Positions 1 to 8,220 of a stretch of 14,648 nt of DNA are shown here, piece by piece. Both the position numbers and the translations under genes were made by a program. Under the pieces are notes generated by a model that was given only the letters and a program-made list of their open reading frames with translations, did no database searches and was not told the DNA's origin. The DNA is taken from the NCBI GenBank assembly GCA_023423415.1, contig JAFAFP010000134.1:1-14648 (forward strand). The letters are read 5' to 3'. Origin of the DNA: Pseudomonadota bacterium (lineage in GTDB: Bacteria > Pseudomonadota > Alphaproteobacteria > Rhizobiales > Xanthobacteraceae). How positions within the stretch are numbered: position 1 is the stretch's first letter; each line of letters opens with the position of its first letter.

Positions 1-8
1 GCCGGCCG

Positions 9-1622
9 TCAAGGCTCGGAAGGCGCCTTCGGCAGCGTCGCGTACTGATGGAAGGGCGGCGGCGAGGGCAGGGTCCATTCCAGCGTGGTCGCGCCTTCGC
101 CATAGGGATTGGCCGGTGCCGGCTCCCGGCGGATCAGGACGACATAGAGCATGGCGAACAGGAAGAAGATCACGCCGGCGGCGAAGATATAGGAGCCGAA
201 GGAGGAGATGCGGCTCCATCCGGCATAGGCGTCGGGGTAATCGACATAGTGGCGCGGCATGCCGGCGATGCCGGAGAAATGCATCGGGAAGAACAGCATG
301 TTCGAGCCGATGAAGGCGATCCAGAAGTGCAGCCGGCCGATCCAGTCGGGGATCATGTAGCCGGACATCTTGGGGAACCAGTAATACCAGCCGCCAAAGA
401 TCATGAACACGGCGCCCAGCGAGAGAATGTAGTGGAAATGGGCGATGACGTAATAGGTGTTGTTCAGCGTGCGGTCGATGCCGGCATTAGCCAGAACGAT
501 GCCGGTGACGCCGCCGATAGTGAAGACGAAGATGAAGCCCAGCGCCCAGTACATCGGCGCGGTGAAACGGATCGATCCGCCCCACATCGTCGCCACCCAG
601 GAGAAGATCTTGATGCCCGTCGGCACGGCGATGACCATGCTGGCGAAGGTGAAATAGGCCTGGGTGTTGAGGGACAAGCCGACGGTGAACATGTGGTGCG
701 CCCAGACCACGAAGCCGACCACGCCGATCGCCACCATCGCATAGGCCATGCCGAGATAACCGAAGATCGGCTTCCTGGAGAAGGTCGAGATGATGTGGCT
801 GACGATCCCGAAGGCCGGCAGCACCATGATGTAGACTTCGGGGTGGCCGAAGAACCAGAACAGATGCTGGTAGAGGAGCGGGTCGCCGCCGCCGGCCGGA
901 TCATAGAAGGTCGTGCCGAAATTGCGGTCGGTCAGCAGCATGGTGATCGCGCCGGCGAGGACCGGCAGCGAGACCAGGAGCATGAAGGCGGTGACCAGCA
1001 TCGACCAGGCGAAGAGCGGCATCTTGTGCATGCTCATGCCGGGCGCGCGCATGTTCAGGATCGTCGTGATGAAGTTGATCGCCCCGAGGATCGAGCTCAC
1101 GCCGGCAATATGCAGCGCCAGGATGCCGAAATCGAAGGCCGGGCCGGGATGGCCGGCGACCGAGAGCGGCGGCACCATGGTCCAGCCGCCGCCGACGCCG
1201 CGGGATCCGGGCGCGCCTTCCGCGAACATCGAGATGACGAACAGGACGAAGCCGCCGACGAGCAGCCAGAACGAGATGTTGTTCATCCGCGGGAAGGCCA
1301 TGTCCGGTGCGCCGATCATCAGCGGCACGAACCAGTTGCCGAAACCGCCGATCAGGGCCGGCATGAGCACGAAGAAGATCATGATCAGGCCGTGACCGGT
1401 GACGAAGACGTTGAAGGTCTGGGGGTTGCTGAACCATTGCAGGCCGGGCTCCTGCAGTTCGAGACGCATCGCCACGGAGAGGAAGCCGCCCAATAGCCCT
1501 GCGCCCAGCGAGAACAGCAGGTAGAGCGTGCCGATATCCTTGTGGTTGGTCGAGGCGAACCAGCGTCTTGCGAAGCTGGGAACCGCGTGATCCCGGTTCA
1601 GCTCCTCGGTCTTGATGGCCAT
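9..1622 (-). CDS. ctaD: Cytochrome c oxidase subunit I (aa3-type)
   Basis: This is the catalytic subunit of the aa3-type terminal oxidase in the inner membrane, which reduces O2 to water with electrons from cytochrome c and pumps protons. The 537 residues are the normal length for the family and form a multi-pass membrane protein. Visible ligands are His77 (heme a), the His260/Glu262/Tyr264 motif GHPEVY (CuB and cross-linked Tyr, with the D-channel Glu), His309-His310 (CuB), and His395/His397 in AHFHY (hemes a3 and a). Asp107 and Lys338 fit the D- and K-channel positions, which points to an A-type oxidase. The ATG is preceded by GGAG about 9 bases upstream. The gene usually upstream of it in alphaproteobacteria, ctaC, is absent from the 400 bases before the start, so this may be a second locus or a rearranged operon. 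Genes downstream lie outside the window. Confidence 0.98.
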   Translation of the reverse strand: MAIKTEELNRDHAVPSFARRWFASTNHKDIGTLYLLFSLGAGLLGGFLSVAMRLELQEPGLQWFSNPQTFNVFVTGHGLIMIFFVLMPALIGGFGNWFVPLMIGAPDMAFPRMNNISFWLLVGGFVLFVISMFAEGAPGSRGVGGGWTMVPPLSVAGHPGPAFDFGILALHIAGVSSILGAINFITTILNMRAPGMSMHKMPLFAWSMLVTAFMLLVSLPVLAGAITMLLTDRNFGTTFYDPAGGGDPLLYQHLFWFFGHPEVYIMVLPAFGIVSHIISTFSRKPIFGYLGMAYAMVAIGVVGFVVWAHHMFTVGLSLNTQAYFTFASMVIAVPTGIKIFSWVATMWGGSIRFTAPMYWALGFIFVFTIGGVTGIVLANAGIDRTLNNTYYVIAHFHYILSLGAVFMIFGGWYYWFPKMSGYMIPDWIGRLHFWIAFIGSNMLFFPMHFSGIAGMPRHYVDYPDAYAGWSRISSFGSYIFAAGVIFFLFAMLYVVLIRREPAPANPYGEGATTLEWTLPSPPPFHQYATLPKAPSEP

Positions 1623-2047
1623 GGCTTTGAACTCCGACCCTGGCGTGAGCGACGCGGCGCATCGGAGCGCCGCGACATCGCTGCCTAGGACCGTGTCCAG
1701 CGGCCGATAAGAGCCAGTTCCGGTTTGGCTTCTATGCCGGTCGCCCGGCGAGGGAGCGGCGTCAGGCCGGTTTGGCGCGCAGCATCAGGGTCAGTCGTTC
1801 GATCAGCCGCAGGCCATCCACCGCGAAGATCGGCAGCACGCCACTGCCAGCAGGTCCACGATCAGGCAAGCGTCCGATGCGTTCCTCGCTGCGCTGACAT
1901 TCAAGAGCTCCCCGTGGAGCGATATCCGGCGGTTAGGAACATATTGCACATTCATTGGGACGCTGCGCGATGGAGGTTCTGAGCGTCCGGTCTAAATATT
2001 GATCTGTCCGTAGCCGTGCTCGCACCCTGGCATCTCGAGAGGCCGTC
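1623..2047. other. Intergenic stretch, no convincing gene
   Basis: These 425 bases separate the divergent ctaD and the glycine-zipper lipoprotein, so both promoters must lie here. I see no convincing complete gene. On the minus strand a frame ending in TGA at 1762-1764 is open back to a TAA near 1935 and ends in a plausible protein-like tail (...GLRLIERLTLMLRAKPA), but it has no good start or ribosome site. It could be the decayed end of an old gene. An 85-codon plus-strand frame (1725-1982) has an unnatural, Arg-rich composition and is not called. Confidence 0.5.
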
Positions 2048-2314
2048 ATGATCCGAACTGTCGTTTTCCTTGGCCTCGCTATCGCCCTCGCGGGCTGCAA
2101 TACCGATTCTCAATCGCAGCGGACCCTTGGCGGTGCCGCGATCGGCGCCGGCGGCGGCGCTCTCATTGGTGCAGCGGCGGGCGGGGGGCGTGGCGCCGCG
2201 ATAGGCGCCGTCGCAGGCGGGGTGACCGGTGCATTGATCGGCCGCGCTACGACCCCGAACAACTGCATCTATCAAGATCGGAACGGCCGCAGGTTTACCG
2301 CGCGCTGCCCCTGA
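2048..2314 (+). CDS. Glycine-zipper lipoprotein, small
   Basis: This encodes a predicted outer-membrane-associated lipoprotein of 88 residues. A short hydrophobic signal ends in a lipobox (LAGC, Cys at about residue 17), so signal peptidase II processing is expected. Residues about 27-67 are an alternating Gly/Ala segment (GGAAIGAGGGALIGAAAGGG and on), typical of glycine-zipper proteins of the YMGG/17-kDa antigen type, which can insert into or oligomerise in membranes. The C-terminus has two cysteines (NNCIYQ and ARCP) that could form a disulfide. The ATG follows GAGAGG at a 5-base spacing. It is transcribed toward the small lipoprotein at 2416-2625. Its exact role is unknown; members of this family are often stress-related envelope proteins. 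Confidence 0.85.
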   Translation: MIRTVVFLGLAIALAGCNTDSQSQRTLGGAAIGAGGGALIGAAAGGGRGAAIGAVAGGVTGALIGRATTPNNCIYQDRNGRRFTARCP

Positions 2315-2356
2315 CAAATCTGGTTGTGAGATGCGCTCGTCAGAGCGTCTAATGAC

Positions 2357-2383
2357 CAGGCGCCACCGTCAGGGCGGCGCCTG
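2357..2383. terminator. GC-rich hairpin between convergent genes
   Basis: CAGGCGCC (2357-2364) and GGCGCCTG (2376-2383) form a perfect 8-bp inverted repeat with an 11-base loop. It sits between the stop codons of two convergent lipoprotein genes, so a shared bidirectional terminator is plausible. No clear T tract follows on either strand, which lowers confidence. Confidence 0.45.
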
Positions 2384-2415
2384 AATGATCTGAAGCGTCG
2401 TTCGGCCTGCGGTAG

Positions 2416-2625
2416 CTAGCGGCAGATGACGTTCTGCCCCCTCATCGTGCAGGTGCTGACAGGCCGCTGCTCATCCGGTGGCGGGTCGTATGTTCCCGCT
2501 CCGACAGGCACATAGCTGTGCCCATCGCTTTGCATCGGATCGACGCCAGGAGCGCTCGACCAATTGCTGACGCTTGCGCATCCCGCCAGCAGCAGGCAGC
2601 ACATCACGATGGCAAACTTCTTCAT
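2416..2625 (-). CDS. Small predicted lipoprotein
   Basis: This encodes a 69-residue protein with a clear lipoprotein signal: two lysines after the Met, a hydrophobic stretch, and the lipobox LAGC with Cys16. The mature part is short, polar and Pro-rich (YDPPPDEQRP) and ends in a Cys pair (STCTMRGQNVICR), which may be disulfide-bonded. The ATG is preceded by AGGG/GAGGG at suitable distance. I do not recognise a family. The gene converges on the glycine-zipper lipoprotein and is followed by about 200 bases without a gene before the AraC regulator ends. The signal peptide and ribosome site make it a probable real gene. Confidence 0.75.
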   Translation of the reverse strand: MKKFAIVMCCLLLAGCASVSNWSSAPGVDPMQSDGHSYVPVGAGTYDPPPDEQRPVSTCTMRGQNVICR

Positions 2626-2825
2626 GCCCTGGCCCTCGACGGTTTGATCCTGCCGTGATGTGGAAGGAATGTCACGGCCTCTTCAGGTGGGCGTCCCTTC
2701 CCCGTTTCGTTCCGTTTTTCGGCGCCATGGCCAATCAGCGCAATGCTGCGCCGATCAAAATGCGCAATGGCCGCGGATTTGCGGGCAGGGGAGCGAGCCG
2801 GCGAGTGCGAGCTCGGCGCTCCAAC

Positions 2826-3833
2826 TCAGAATTGGCGAAGGCAATCGCCCAATGTCCCGAACTGCGAGCTCTGAATGCTCCTGGGCCGCGCGATCGAGCC
2901 ATGGCCGGCTAGCGCGGCTGCCCTCACATCACTCGGGCTGACGCCGAATTCCAGCTTGAAGGCGCGCGCGAAACTGGAACCATCCTGGAAGCAGAACGAT
3001 TCAGCGATGGATCTGATGGAGCCTTCATTCGACGCGTCCGACAGTTCGGCATGTGCCTGGAGCAGCCGCAGCCTCTGGATGTACTGCGCTATGCCGCCGT
3101 CATTCTTGAGCAGGCGATACAGCTGACTGCGAGACATGCCCAACTCGCGGCAAAGGCTCTCCGGCCCGAGAGAAGGGTGTCGAAGATGTTTTACGATGGC
3201 CTGCTTCGCTTTCTCGCGCCGGCTTAGCAGGATCTGCCGGGCAGCCTGAGGATCGGCCGAAGGCGACAGGCAGGCGAGTATCATCGTCTTAACGGCTTCC
3301 ATCAGCTTCGGGGCATCGGCCCTCGTCAGGTCGTGCAAGCTCCGCTCAAGCAGGCGGATATAGTCGCCGAGCAATCGCCCGAGTGGCGTGTTCAGAGGCG
3401 TTCCCTGAACCGCGTCGAGCACGCAGGCCAGATCGCTGAAGCTGTCCCTTGGCAGATAGAGCTGGAGCCGTTCATCCTGTGCCCGCTGGCTCACCAATTC
3501 CTGTCCCAGCGATGCGACGAATGGAATGCCTGCCGGAACCTCGAATGCGATGCCTCCCGCACTGATGCCGAACGTCTTTCGTCCACCCACTGTAATAACC
3601 CAATGGTCGATCGGATTACGACGCAGCAGAGCTTTCGACCTGACGGCCCGAAGTGCTGGAGCAGCAACCCGGCTCAGTGACATGCTTCCGAACGACCAAT
3701 GTACGCTCTTGGCGGCGAAGCCTAGTTCCGGTTCCAAGACATGAAGGTCAAAGACCGTATCGAACCATCCCTGCCATGCATCAAGCTGCTGCGAGATCGG
3801 AAGTTCGTGTGTCGAGATTTCGATCGGTTCCAA
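2826..3833 (-). CDS. AraC-family transcriptional regulator
   Basis: This encodes a 335-residue DNA-binding regulator. Residues about 1-190 resemble the cupin-like N-terminal domain of AraC-binding-like proteins (ISTHELPISQQLDAWQGWF is the typical opening). The C-terminal 110 residues hold the double helix-turn-helix: the first around LCRELGMSRSQLYRLLK, the second around IRSIAESFCFQDGSSFARAF followed by the signature FKLEFGVSPSDVR. The start chosen is a TTG at 3831-3833, since no ATG or GTG lies between it and the upstream in-frame stop and homologues begin close to this point; a weak AGGT lies upstream. It is divergent from the crystallin-like gene across a gap of about 265 bases, so it may regulate that gene, itself, or both. 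The ligand cannot be told from sequence. Confidence 0.92.
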   Translation of the reverse strand: MEPIEISTHELPISQQLDAWQGWFDTVFDLHVLEPELGFAAKSVHWSFGSMSLSRVAAPALRAVRSKALLRRNPIDHWVITVGGRKTFGISAGGIAFEVPAGIPFVASLGQELVSQRAQDERLQLYLPRDSFSDLACVLDAVQGTPLNTPLGRLLGDYIRLLERSLHDLTRADAPKLMEAVKTMILACLSPSADPQAARQILLSRREKAKQAIVKHLRHPSLGPESLCRELGMSRSQLYRLLKNDGGIAQYIQRLRLLQAHAELSDASNEGSIRSIAESFCFQDGSSFARAFKLEFGVSPSDVRAAALAGHGSIARPRSIQSSQFGTLGDCLRQF

Positions 3834-4099
3834 GGTAATACCTGTGGTGACGCTCCCATTATGTCGGCATAGGCCCTCAATTGCATCATTTCACGTGGTA
3901 GCGGCCATGCGTCAATCGACACCTTCGTAAGGGAAGGGGGGCGCGTGGGCGGGTCGGTCAGGCAACGGCGCCGGCCTGGCGACACATGGCCCCTCCAACG
4001 CAGGCAGAGCCGTATTGCGCAGGGTGTTGCGCCGGTTCTCCGCATGAGCTTGACTATACGTCAGGCCCTGCCGCAGGGGGGCGTAACCGGGAGGATTTG
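3834..4099. promoter_or_regulatory. Divergent intergenic region between araC-type gene and crystallin-like gene
   Basis: These 266 bases separate divergent starts and should contain the promoters of both genes and the binding site of the AraC-type regulator. I see no strong sigma-70 boxes or perfect palindromes in it, and no coding frame with natural composition. Confidence 0.4.
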
Positions 4100-4402
4100 A
4101 TGGCCCGTCCTCATATCGTCGTTTTCGGAAAGCCTGACTGGGACGGCTACAAGGCCAATGTTCACAGTACAATTTTGGACCTTTCCGATCGAAAGGGCCA
4201 CGGTGAACTTGGGACAGAGAACTGGAACGACGAGATCAACTCGTTCGAGATCAAAAGCGGCATCTGGAAAATCTACGAACATCACAGCAGGGGTGGCAAG
4301 GCGACGCCGGAGCTTGGCCCTGGCCGGTACCGGACACGCGATTTCGGCTTCCCCGAGGATTCGGTTACGGGTCTTGAGGTGATCCGGGAGACGGAACCGT
4401 AG
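4100..4402 (+). CDS. Beta/gamma-crystallin-like protein
   Basis: This encodes a 100-residue protein with the size and pattern of one beta/gamma-crystallin domain made of two Greek keys. The two calcium-site-like loops are NDEINS (43-48) and EDSVTG (86-91); each departs slightly from the consensus (N/D)(N/D)xx(S/T)S. Aromatic positions such as WKIYEH and LGPGRY fit the fold. No signal peptide or membrane segment is visible, so the protein appears cytoplasmic. The start at 4100 follows GGGAGG about 6 bases upstream; an upstream extension to 3986 in the same frame has unnatural composition and is not used. It is divergent from the AraC regulator. Bacterial members may bind Ca2+ or inhibit proteases; neither is shown here. 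Confidence 0.8.
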   Translation: MARPHIVVFGKPDWDGYKANVHSTILDLSDRKGHGELGTENWNDEINSFEIKSGIWKIYEHHSRGGKATPELGPGRYRTRDFGFPEDSVTGLEVIRETEP

Positions 4403-4602
4403 CGCTCGCGCGGATCGCCCGTTCGTCGATGGCAGCGCCGTCATGCCGCCGGCCCTATGTCAGGCGCTCAGGCTGGAGGTCGGGGCCCGTTGTCGGCAGG
4501 GTGCGACGCAAGCGAATGGGACTGGCCCCGAATCGGCAAGGCAATCGTCGAGTGCCAGGCTCCGACAGCGCGCCTCCAAGAGGCCAGCCCATGACGGGCG
4601 GG

Positions 4603-4625
4603 TGTTGGGGCAAAATGTTGGGGCA
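4603..4625 (+). repeat. Short tandem repeat TGTTGGGGCA x2
   Basis: The 10-mer TGTTGGGGCA occurs at 4603-4612 and 4616-4625, separated by 3 bases, in a gene-free stretch (4403-4679) just outside the left end of the island. It may be a scar of an earlier integration at the same tRNA or chance. Nothing else in 4403-4679 looks like a gene. Confidence 0.4.
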
Positions 4626-4679
4626 GGTGATGCAGGCTTCGGATTACTTCCAGCAATCTCAACGCATTAGGCGAAAAGA

Positions 4680-4697
4680 TTGGTGGAGCTGAGGGGA
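4680..4697. repeat. Left attachment repeat
   Basis: TTGGTGGAGCTGAGGGGA matches, without mismatch, the sequence covering the last 17 bases plus one of the tRNA-Ala gene at 13265-13282. After the repeat the two copies diverge (ACGCG... here, TTCG... in the tRNA), which sets the right limit of identity. It is the distal junction of the island. Confidence 0.88.
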
Positions 4698-4886
4698 CGC
4701 GTTCCCAGCAGAAAAAAACCAACGAATTCAGCGCACTCTCAGCGGCCAGCTAGCGGTGTATCCCACACGGGTATATCGGGCAAGCCATGCCGGCTTCGGT
4801 AAAGCCAGTTCCTGTACTTGGCAGCAGAGTTGCAAGAATGGACCCTTAACATTTACGCTCGGACATCCCCCGATTCGATGGTCCCC

Positions 4887-7800
4887 ATGTCTCAGCTCAC
4901 CCTCCTCCATTTGTCTGATTTGCATTGGTCTCGCGACAAGGCGAATGATCAGAAGATCATCATCGATGGGTTGATTGAAGATATCATCACGAACAAAAAG
5001 GAAATTGGGTTAAAACCGGATCTCGTTATTTTTAGCGGCGACCTGGTTCAAGCCGGAGAAGACAGATCGTCTTTCGATGAAGCTAGGAAAGCATTTTTAG
5101 ATAGAATTCTGGATACTGTAGAATTATCGTCTGGTCGTTTGATTATGGTACCAGGCAATCATGACATAATGAGAAAGATCGTCAGGGACGCCGATTTCAT
5201 CGACGCCGGACTCCATGCGACATTAAGCGACGTTGATAAGGTGAACAATTTCATTGACGGGCTGGAAAAAGAGGGCAGCCGGAAGAATTCAGCTCTCGAT
5301 CGCTTGGAAAATTGGACCGATTTCCTGAAGCACACGAAACTGCAAGATCACCTTACAGTGAACTCTCCGCTCCTATCGGTAGGTAGATTTAATATAAACG
5401 ATGTATCGGTTGGAATTGCTAGCTTAAATTCTGCGTGGCGGTGCTCCGGAGAAGATGGAGATCGGGATAGGCGGAAGCTTTTAGTCGGTGAACGCAACGT
5501 TGATATCGCAATTTCCAGCATTAAGGATTGCAGGATCAGGATTGCGGTAATTCATCACCCGTTCGAGTGGCTGTCAGAATTCGATGAATCCGCTGTGGGT
5601 AGCAGGCTTTACTCAGAATTCGATATTGTTGCATGCGGGCATATCCATAAAGCGCTGCCGGAGGCCCGAATAAACCCCGCAGGTTCAGCTATTCTAAGCC
5701 AAACGGGATGCCTTTACGAAAGCCGAAAGTTCTTCAACGGATATCAATATCTTACGATCGATCTTGAACGCAGTGAATGTCAGTTCTCGATAAGATCATG
5801 GTTCGACTCGCCTCGACGCTCATTTGATGCAGCCTCAAACGTTTGCAAAGGAGGAATTCTCACGCTCCCTTTCGTCGGTAGGGCGGATGATGGCGTCAGC
5901 TCTTTGTCAGACGTCCTGCTTCGCGAAATTCGCCCAATAATTCGTGAGGCCGCAGGTAATCACATTAACATGGCCGAGCTAGCTACCGAACTGCGGCTTG
6001 GAGCTAAGGAAGCGTTTGTCTGCCCGCCATTATCTCTCAAGCGCAGTCGCCGAGTCGGCGATGGAAGCTTAGACGAAAATGATGCAGCGGAGGCCAACTC
6101 GGGGACCCAGCAAACAAACAATCCGATAACCCCCGAGGAAATTTTGCGGTCCAAGCAAAATCATATCCTGCACGGAAGACGGGAATGTGGGAAGTCGAGT
6201 CTGGCTCATTACCTTGCGGTTCTATCCGCCGAAGGTGTGTGCGACCAGCCTCGCATTCCTGTCATAATTGATCACCGGCTCTTAAAAAGTCTTAACCTAT
6301 ATGGCCTCAAGAAAGCTATATCTATTTATTTTGGCGCTCTCCGGAATCCACTTGATGTCGAAAAATTACTAAAATCCGGATCATTTTTATTTATAGTTGA
6401 CAATTTTATTTTGCTAAACAAGCGGTCTCGCGACGAGTTCGTGGAGTTCATAGAGACCAATAAGGCAAATCGCTTTATAATTTTTGAGGACGCCGGCGGC
6501 CAATCGATCGCGGCGACCGATGGGGGGCCCAACATCGCTGAGCCATTCCGGATCGTCGAAATCGGCGAACTATCGCGTCGGGCAATTCGCGAACTGTCGA
6601 AGCGGTGGTGCGCTCAAACCGGAAGCGACGATGGACCAGTTTTTAATGCCATCATGGACCAGCTTAAGGCGAGCGATCTGCCTAGGACTGGCTATATAGT
6701 CGCCTTGCTGCTATGGGCAGCGTATCAAGAAAAGCGCTTTGAACGAATTAATGAAGCGGTCCTCTTGATGAACATGGCAGATCATCTGTTAGGCAAAGCA
6801 GATTTTTCGAGCGCGCTTCTTAATAGCTTCGATCCGACCTCAAAGGAAATAACTCTTCAGCAACTGGCTGGCCACCTCAGGGATCGAGGCGGGTATTCAA
6901 CTCGAGACGACTGCCTTATCTTTTTGATTTCCTTCTTTAAGAAAAAGGGCCTGAAAAACAACGCCAGCGACATTCTGGACCAACTTGTTAGCTGCGGCAT
7001 CCTGACCAGTAGCGATGGAAATGTCTCTTTCAAGTACAGGTGCTTTCAAGAGTATTTTTTCGCCGGATCGATGAGAGCAAATGAAGGTTTGGTCGATGAA
7101 GTTTTTGCTGATAATTCATTTTTTCGGTACAGCCGCGAAATAGAGATTCTCTCTGGACTGAAACGGGAGAATACGAGCCTTATAAACAAGATTGAGCGCG
7201 CAATCATCGATCGGCCACCTCCCGAATTGGTGCGATTTGAGCAGTCAAACTTCTTAACAATCGCACGCACGGAGTCGGCGCTTGGTATATCACGGAAGCA
7301 GATTTCCGATATCAGGCGAAAGAAACTGACAGCTGATCAAATTGACGACCTAATGGACGAGGCTGACAGAAACCTAAGCAAGAAGAAGTCTGAGAATGGC
7401 ACTTCCAACGGACTTAGGGGATCGAAGGCCGAAGTAGGCTCAAGCGTCGCTGCCAAACCAACAGTTGCCGCAGATAAATTACGCCCCTTGGAGTACCTGA
7501 GCGCGGTGTCCTTACTGGGTAAGGTACTGCGTAATTCGGAGTTTACGGATGTCGATCAAAAGATTCGCGCTACGCAATGCTATATAGATGCCACGATGCG
7601 CGTATTTTTAATTTACGTTGACGTGATAGATGACGCGATCAAAATCGCATCATCTAAGGCGGTTCACGACGATATATTTAATAACGAGCAAGAAAAACGG
7701 ATCGTGAGAACGATCATGCTGCAGCTATGGCTCTCTATGATGCTGGGAGATACATGCGAACAAATTAGCACGGACAAGCTCTCCATTGTATATGAGTCGA

Positions 7801-8123
7801 TAATACAGGATCAGGAAGCGAGTGCGTTCGCGAGAATGGTGATTGCCAATTTGCTGCTCGACAATTTTCACCCGAAGTGGACGGAATATTGGCTTCGCCT
7901 CATTGAAGAGAACAAAAAGAGCGTTTTTATCCTCAACGTCCTGATCGATCGAGTTTGGAGAGTTCTGCACAGCAAGGCGTTGCCCCCGGCCGAGCGCGAC
8001 CGTATGGCGACCATAGCAGACGCGATAGAGAGGGCGATGGGCACCTCGAAGCACGTAAAGAGCGAATTGTTCAGGACCATCAGGGAGGCAGCAAGCAAAA
8101 CAACGCGCCGCTTGGAAGGCTAA
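4887..8123 (+). CDS. Metallophosphoesterase-NACHT/STAND-like NTPase fusion, putative defence protein
   Basis: This encodes about 1078 residues. The N-terminal 300 are a calcineurin-like metallophosphoesterase with all metal-site motifs: DLH (11-13), GD (51-52), GNHD (90-93), a His-His pair (223-224) and GHIH (251-254). Next is a P-loop NTPase with Walker A HGRRECGKSS (Lys436) and a Walker B-like FLFIVDNF (Asp505). A winged-helix/helical part contains VSFKYRCFQEYFFAG (about 714-727), which resembles the FxHxxFxEYFAA motif of NACHT-type STAND proteins. A Ser/Lys/Gly-rich linker (about 827-862) leads to an all-helical C-terminus that may sense a trigger. No signal or membrane segment is seen. 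The start chosen is ATG 4887 because the phosphoesterase strand LTLLHLSDLHW follows directly; ATG 4878 and TTG 4818 are in-frame alternatives with no better ribosome site. The sequence is A/T-rich for this genome. It is the only cargo of its size in the island. Inferred role: NTP-dependent switch that unleashes a phosphoesterase (nuclease, nucleotidase or phosphatase) upon infection. Confidence 0.82.
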   Translation: MSQLTLLHLSDLHWSRDKANDQKIIIDGLIEDIITNKKEIGLKPDLVIFSGDLVQAGEDRSSFDEARKAFLDRILDTVELSSGRLIMVPGNHDIMRKIVRDADFIDAGLHATLSDVDKVNNFIDGLEKEGSRKNSALDRLENWTDFLKHTKLQDHLTVNSPLLSVGRFNINDVSVGIASLNSAWRCSGEDGDRDRRKLLVGERNVDIAISSIKDCRIRIAVIHHPFEWLSEFDESAVGSRLYSEFDIVACGHIHKALPEARINPAGSAILSQTGCLYESRKFFNGYQYLTIDLERSECQFSIRSWFDSPRRSFDAASNVCKGGILTLPFVGRADDGVSSLSDVLLREIRPIIREAAGNHINMAELATELRLGAKEAFVCPPLSLKRSRRVGDGSLDENDAAEANSGTQQTNNPITPEEILRSKQNHILHGRRECGKSSLAHYLAVLSAEGVCDQPRIPVIIDHRLLKSLNLYGLKKAISIYFGALRNPLDVEKLLKSGSFLFIVDNFILLNKRSRDEFVEFIETNKANRFIIFEDAGGQSIAATDGGPNIAEPFRIVEIGELSRRAIRELSKRWCAQTGSDDGPVFNAIMDQLKASDLPRTGYIVALLLWAAYQEKRFERINEAVLLMNMADHLLGKADFSSALLNSFDPTSKEITLQQLAGHLRDRGGYSTRDDCLIFLISFFKKKGLKNNASDILDQLVSCGILTSSDGNVSFKYRCFQEYFFAGSMRANEGLVDEVFADNSFFRYSREIEILSGLKRENTSLINKIERAIIDRPPPELVRFEQSNFLTIARTESALGISRKQISDIRRKKLTADQIDDLMDEADRNLSKKKSENGTSNGLRGSKAEVGSSVAAKPTVAADKLRPLEYLSAVSLLGKVLRNSEFTDVDQKIRATQCYIDATMRVFLIYVDVIDDAIKIASSKAVHDDIFNNEQEKRIVRTIMLQLWLSMMLGDTCEQISTDKLSIVYESIIQDQEASAFARMVIANLLLDNFHPKWTEYWLRLIEENKKSVFILNVLIDRVWRVLHSKALPPAERDRMATIADAIERAMGTSKHVKSELFRTIREAASKTTRRLEG

Positions 8124-8220
8124 ATCACTCTATCCACCGCATCGATCGCCACGCCGCTGCCGCACACCTGTTTTCCATAAAACTCGGCAGATTTGGAGAG
8201 GGATCAACCCTGGGCCATCG

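Noticed and set aside
48..1496. 482-codon open frame opposite ctaD
   Set aside because: It lies antisense to a certain ctaD and has a His/Asp/Glu/Arg-rich composition typical of a shadow frame in GC-rich DNA.
1725..1982. 85-codon plus-strand frame before the glycine-zipper gene
   Set aside because: Unnatural Arg/Ser/Ala-rich sequence, no ribosome site, no family resemblance.
2574..2941. Two overlapping plus-strand frames (112 and 93 codons) near the AraC gene end
   Set aside because: They overlap the ends of two supported minus-strand genes and have low-complexity Arg/Ser composition.
4698..4711. Near-palindrome around ACGCGT just inside the left end
   Set aside because: GGGGACGCGTTCCC is symmetric except for one pair and lies partly in the repeat itself; it has no second copy at the right end, so an arm-site call is not supported.
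4429..4722. Three small frames (75-87 codons) left of and across the island end
   Set aside because: They overlap each other on both strands, cross the attachment repeat, and have no recognisable domain or good ribosome site.
4818..4886. TTG-started N-terminal extension of the phosphoesterase-NTPase protein
   Set aside because: The added 23 residues precede the first strand of a phosphoesterase fold that normally begins at the N-terminus, and ATG codons are available at 4878 and 4887.
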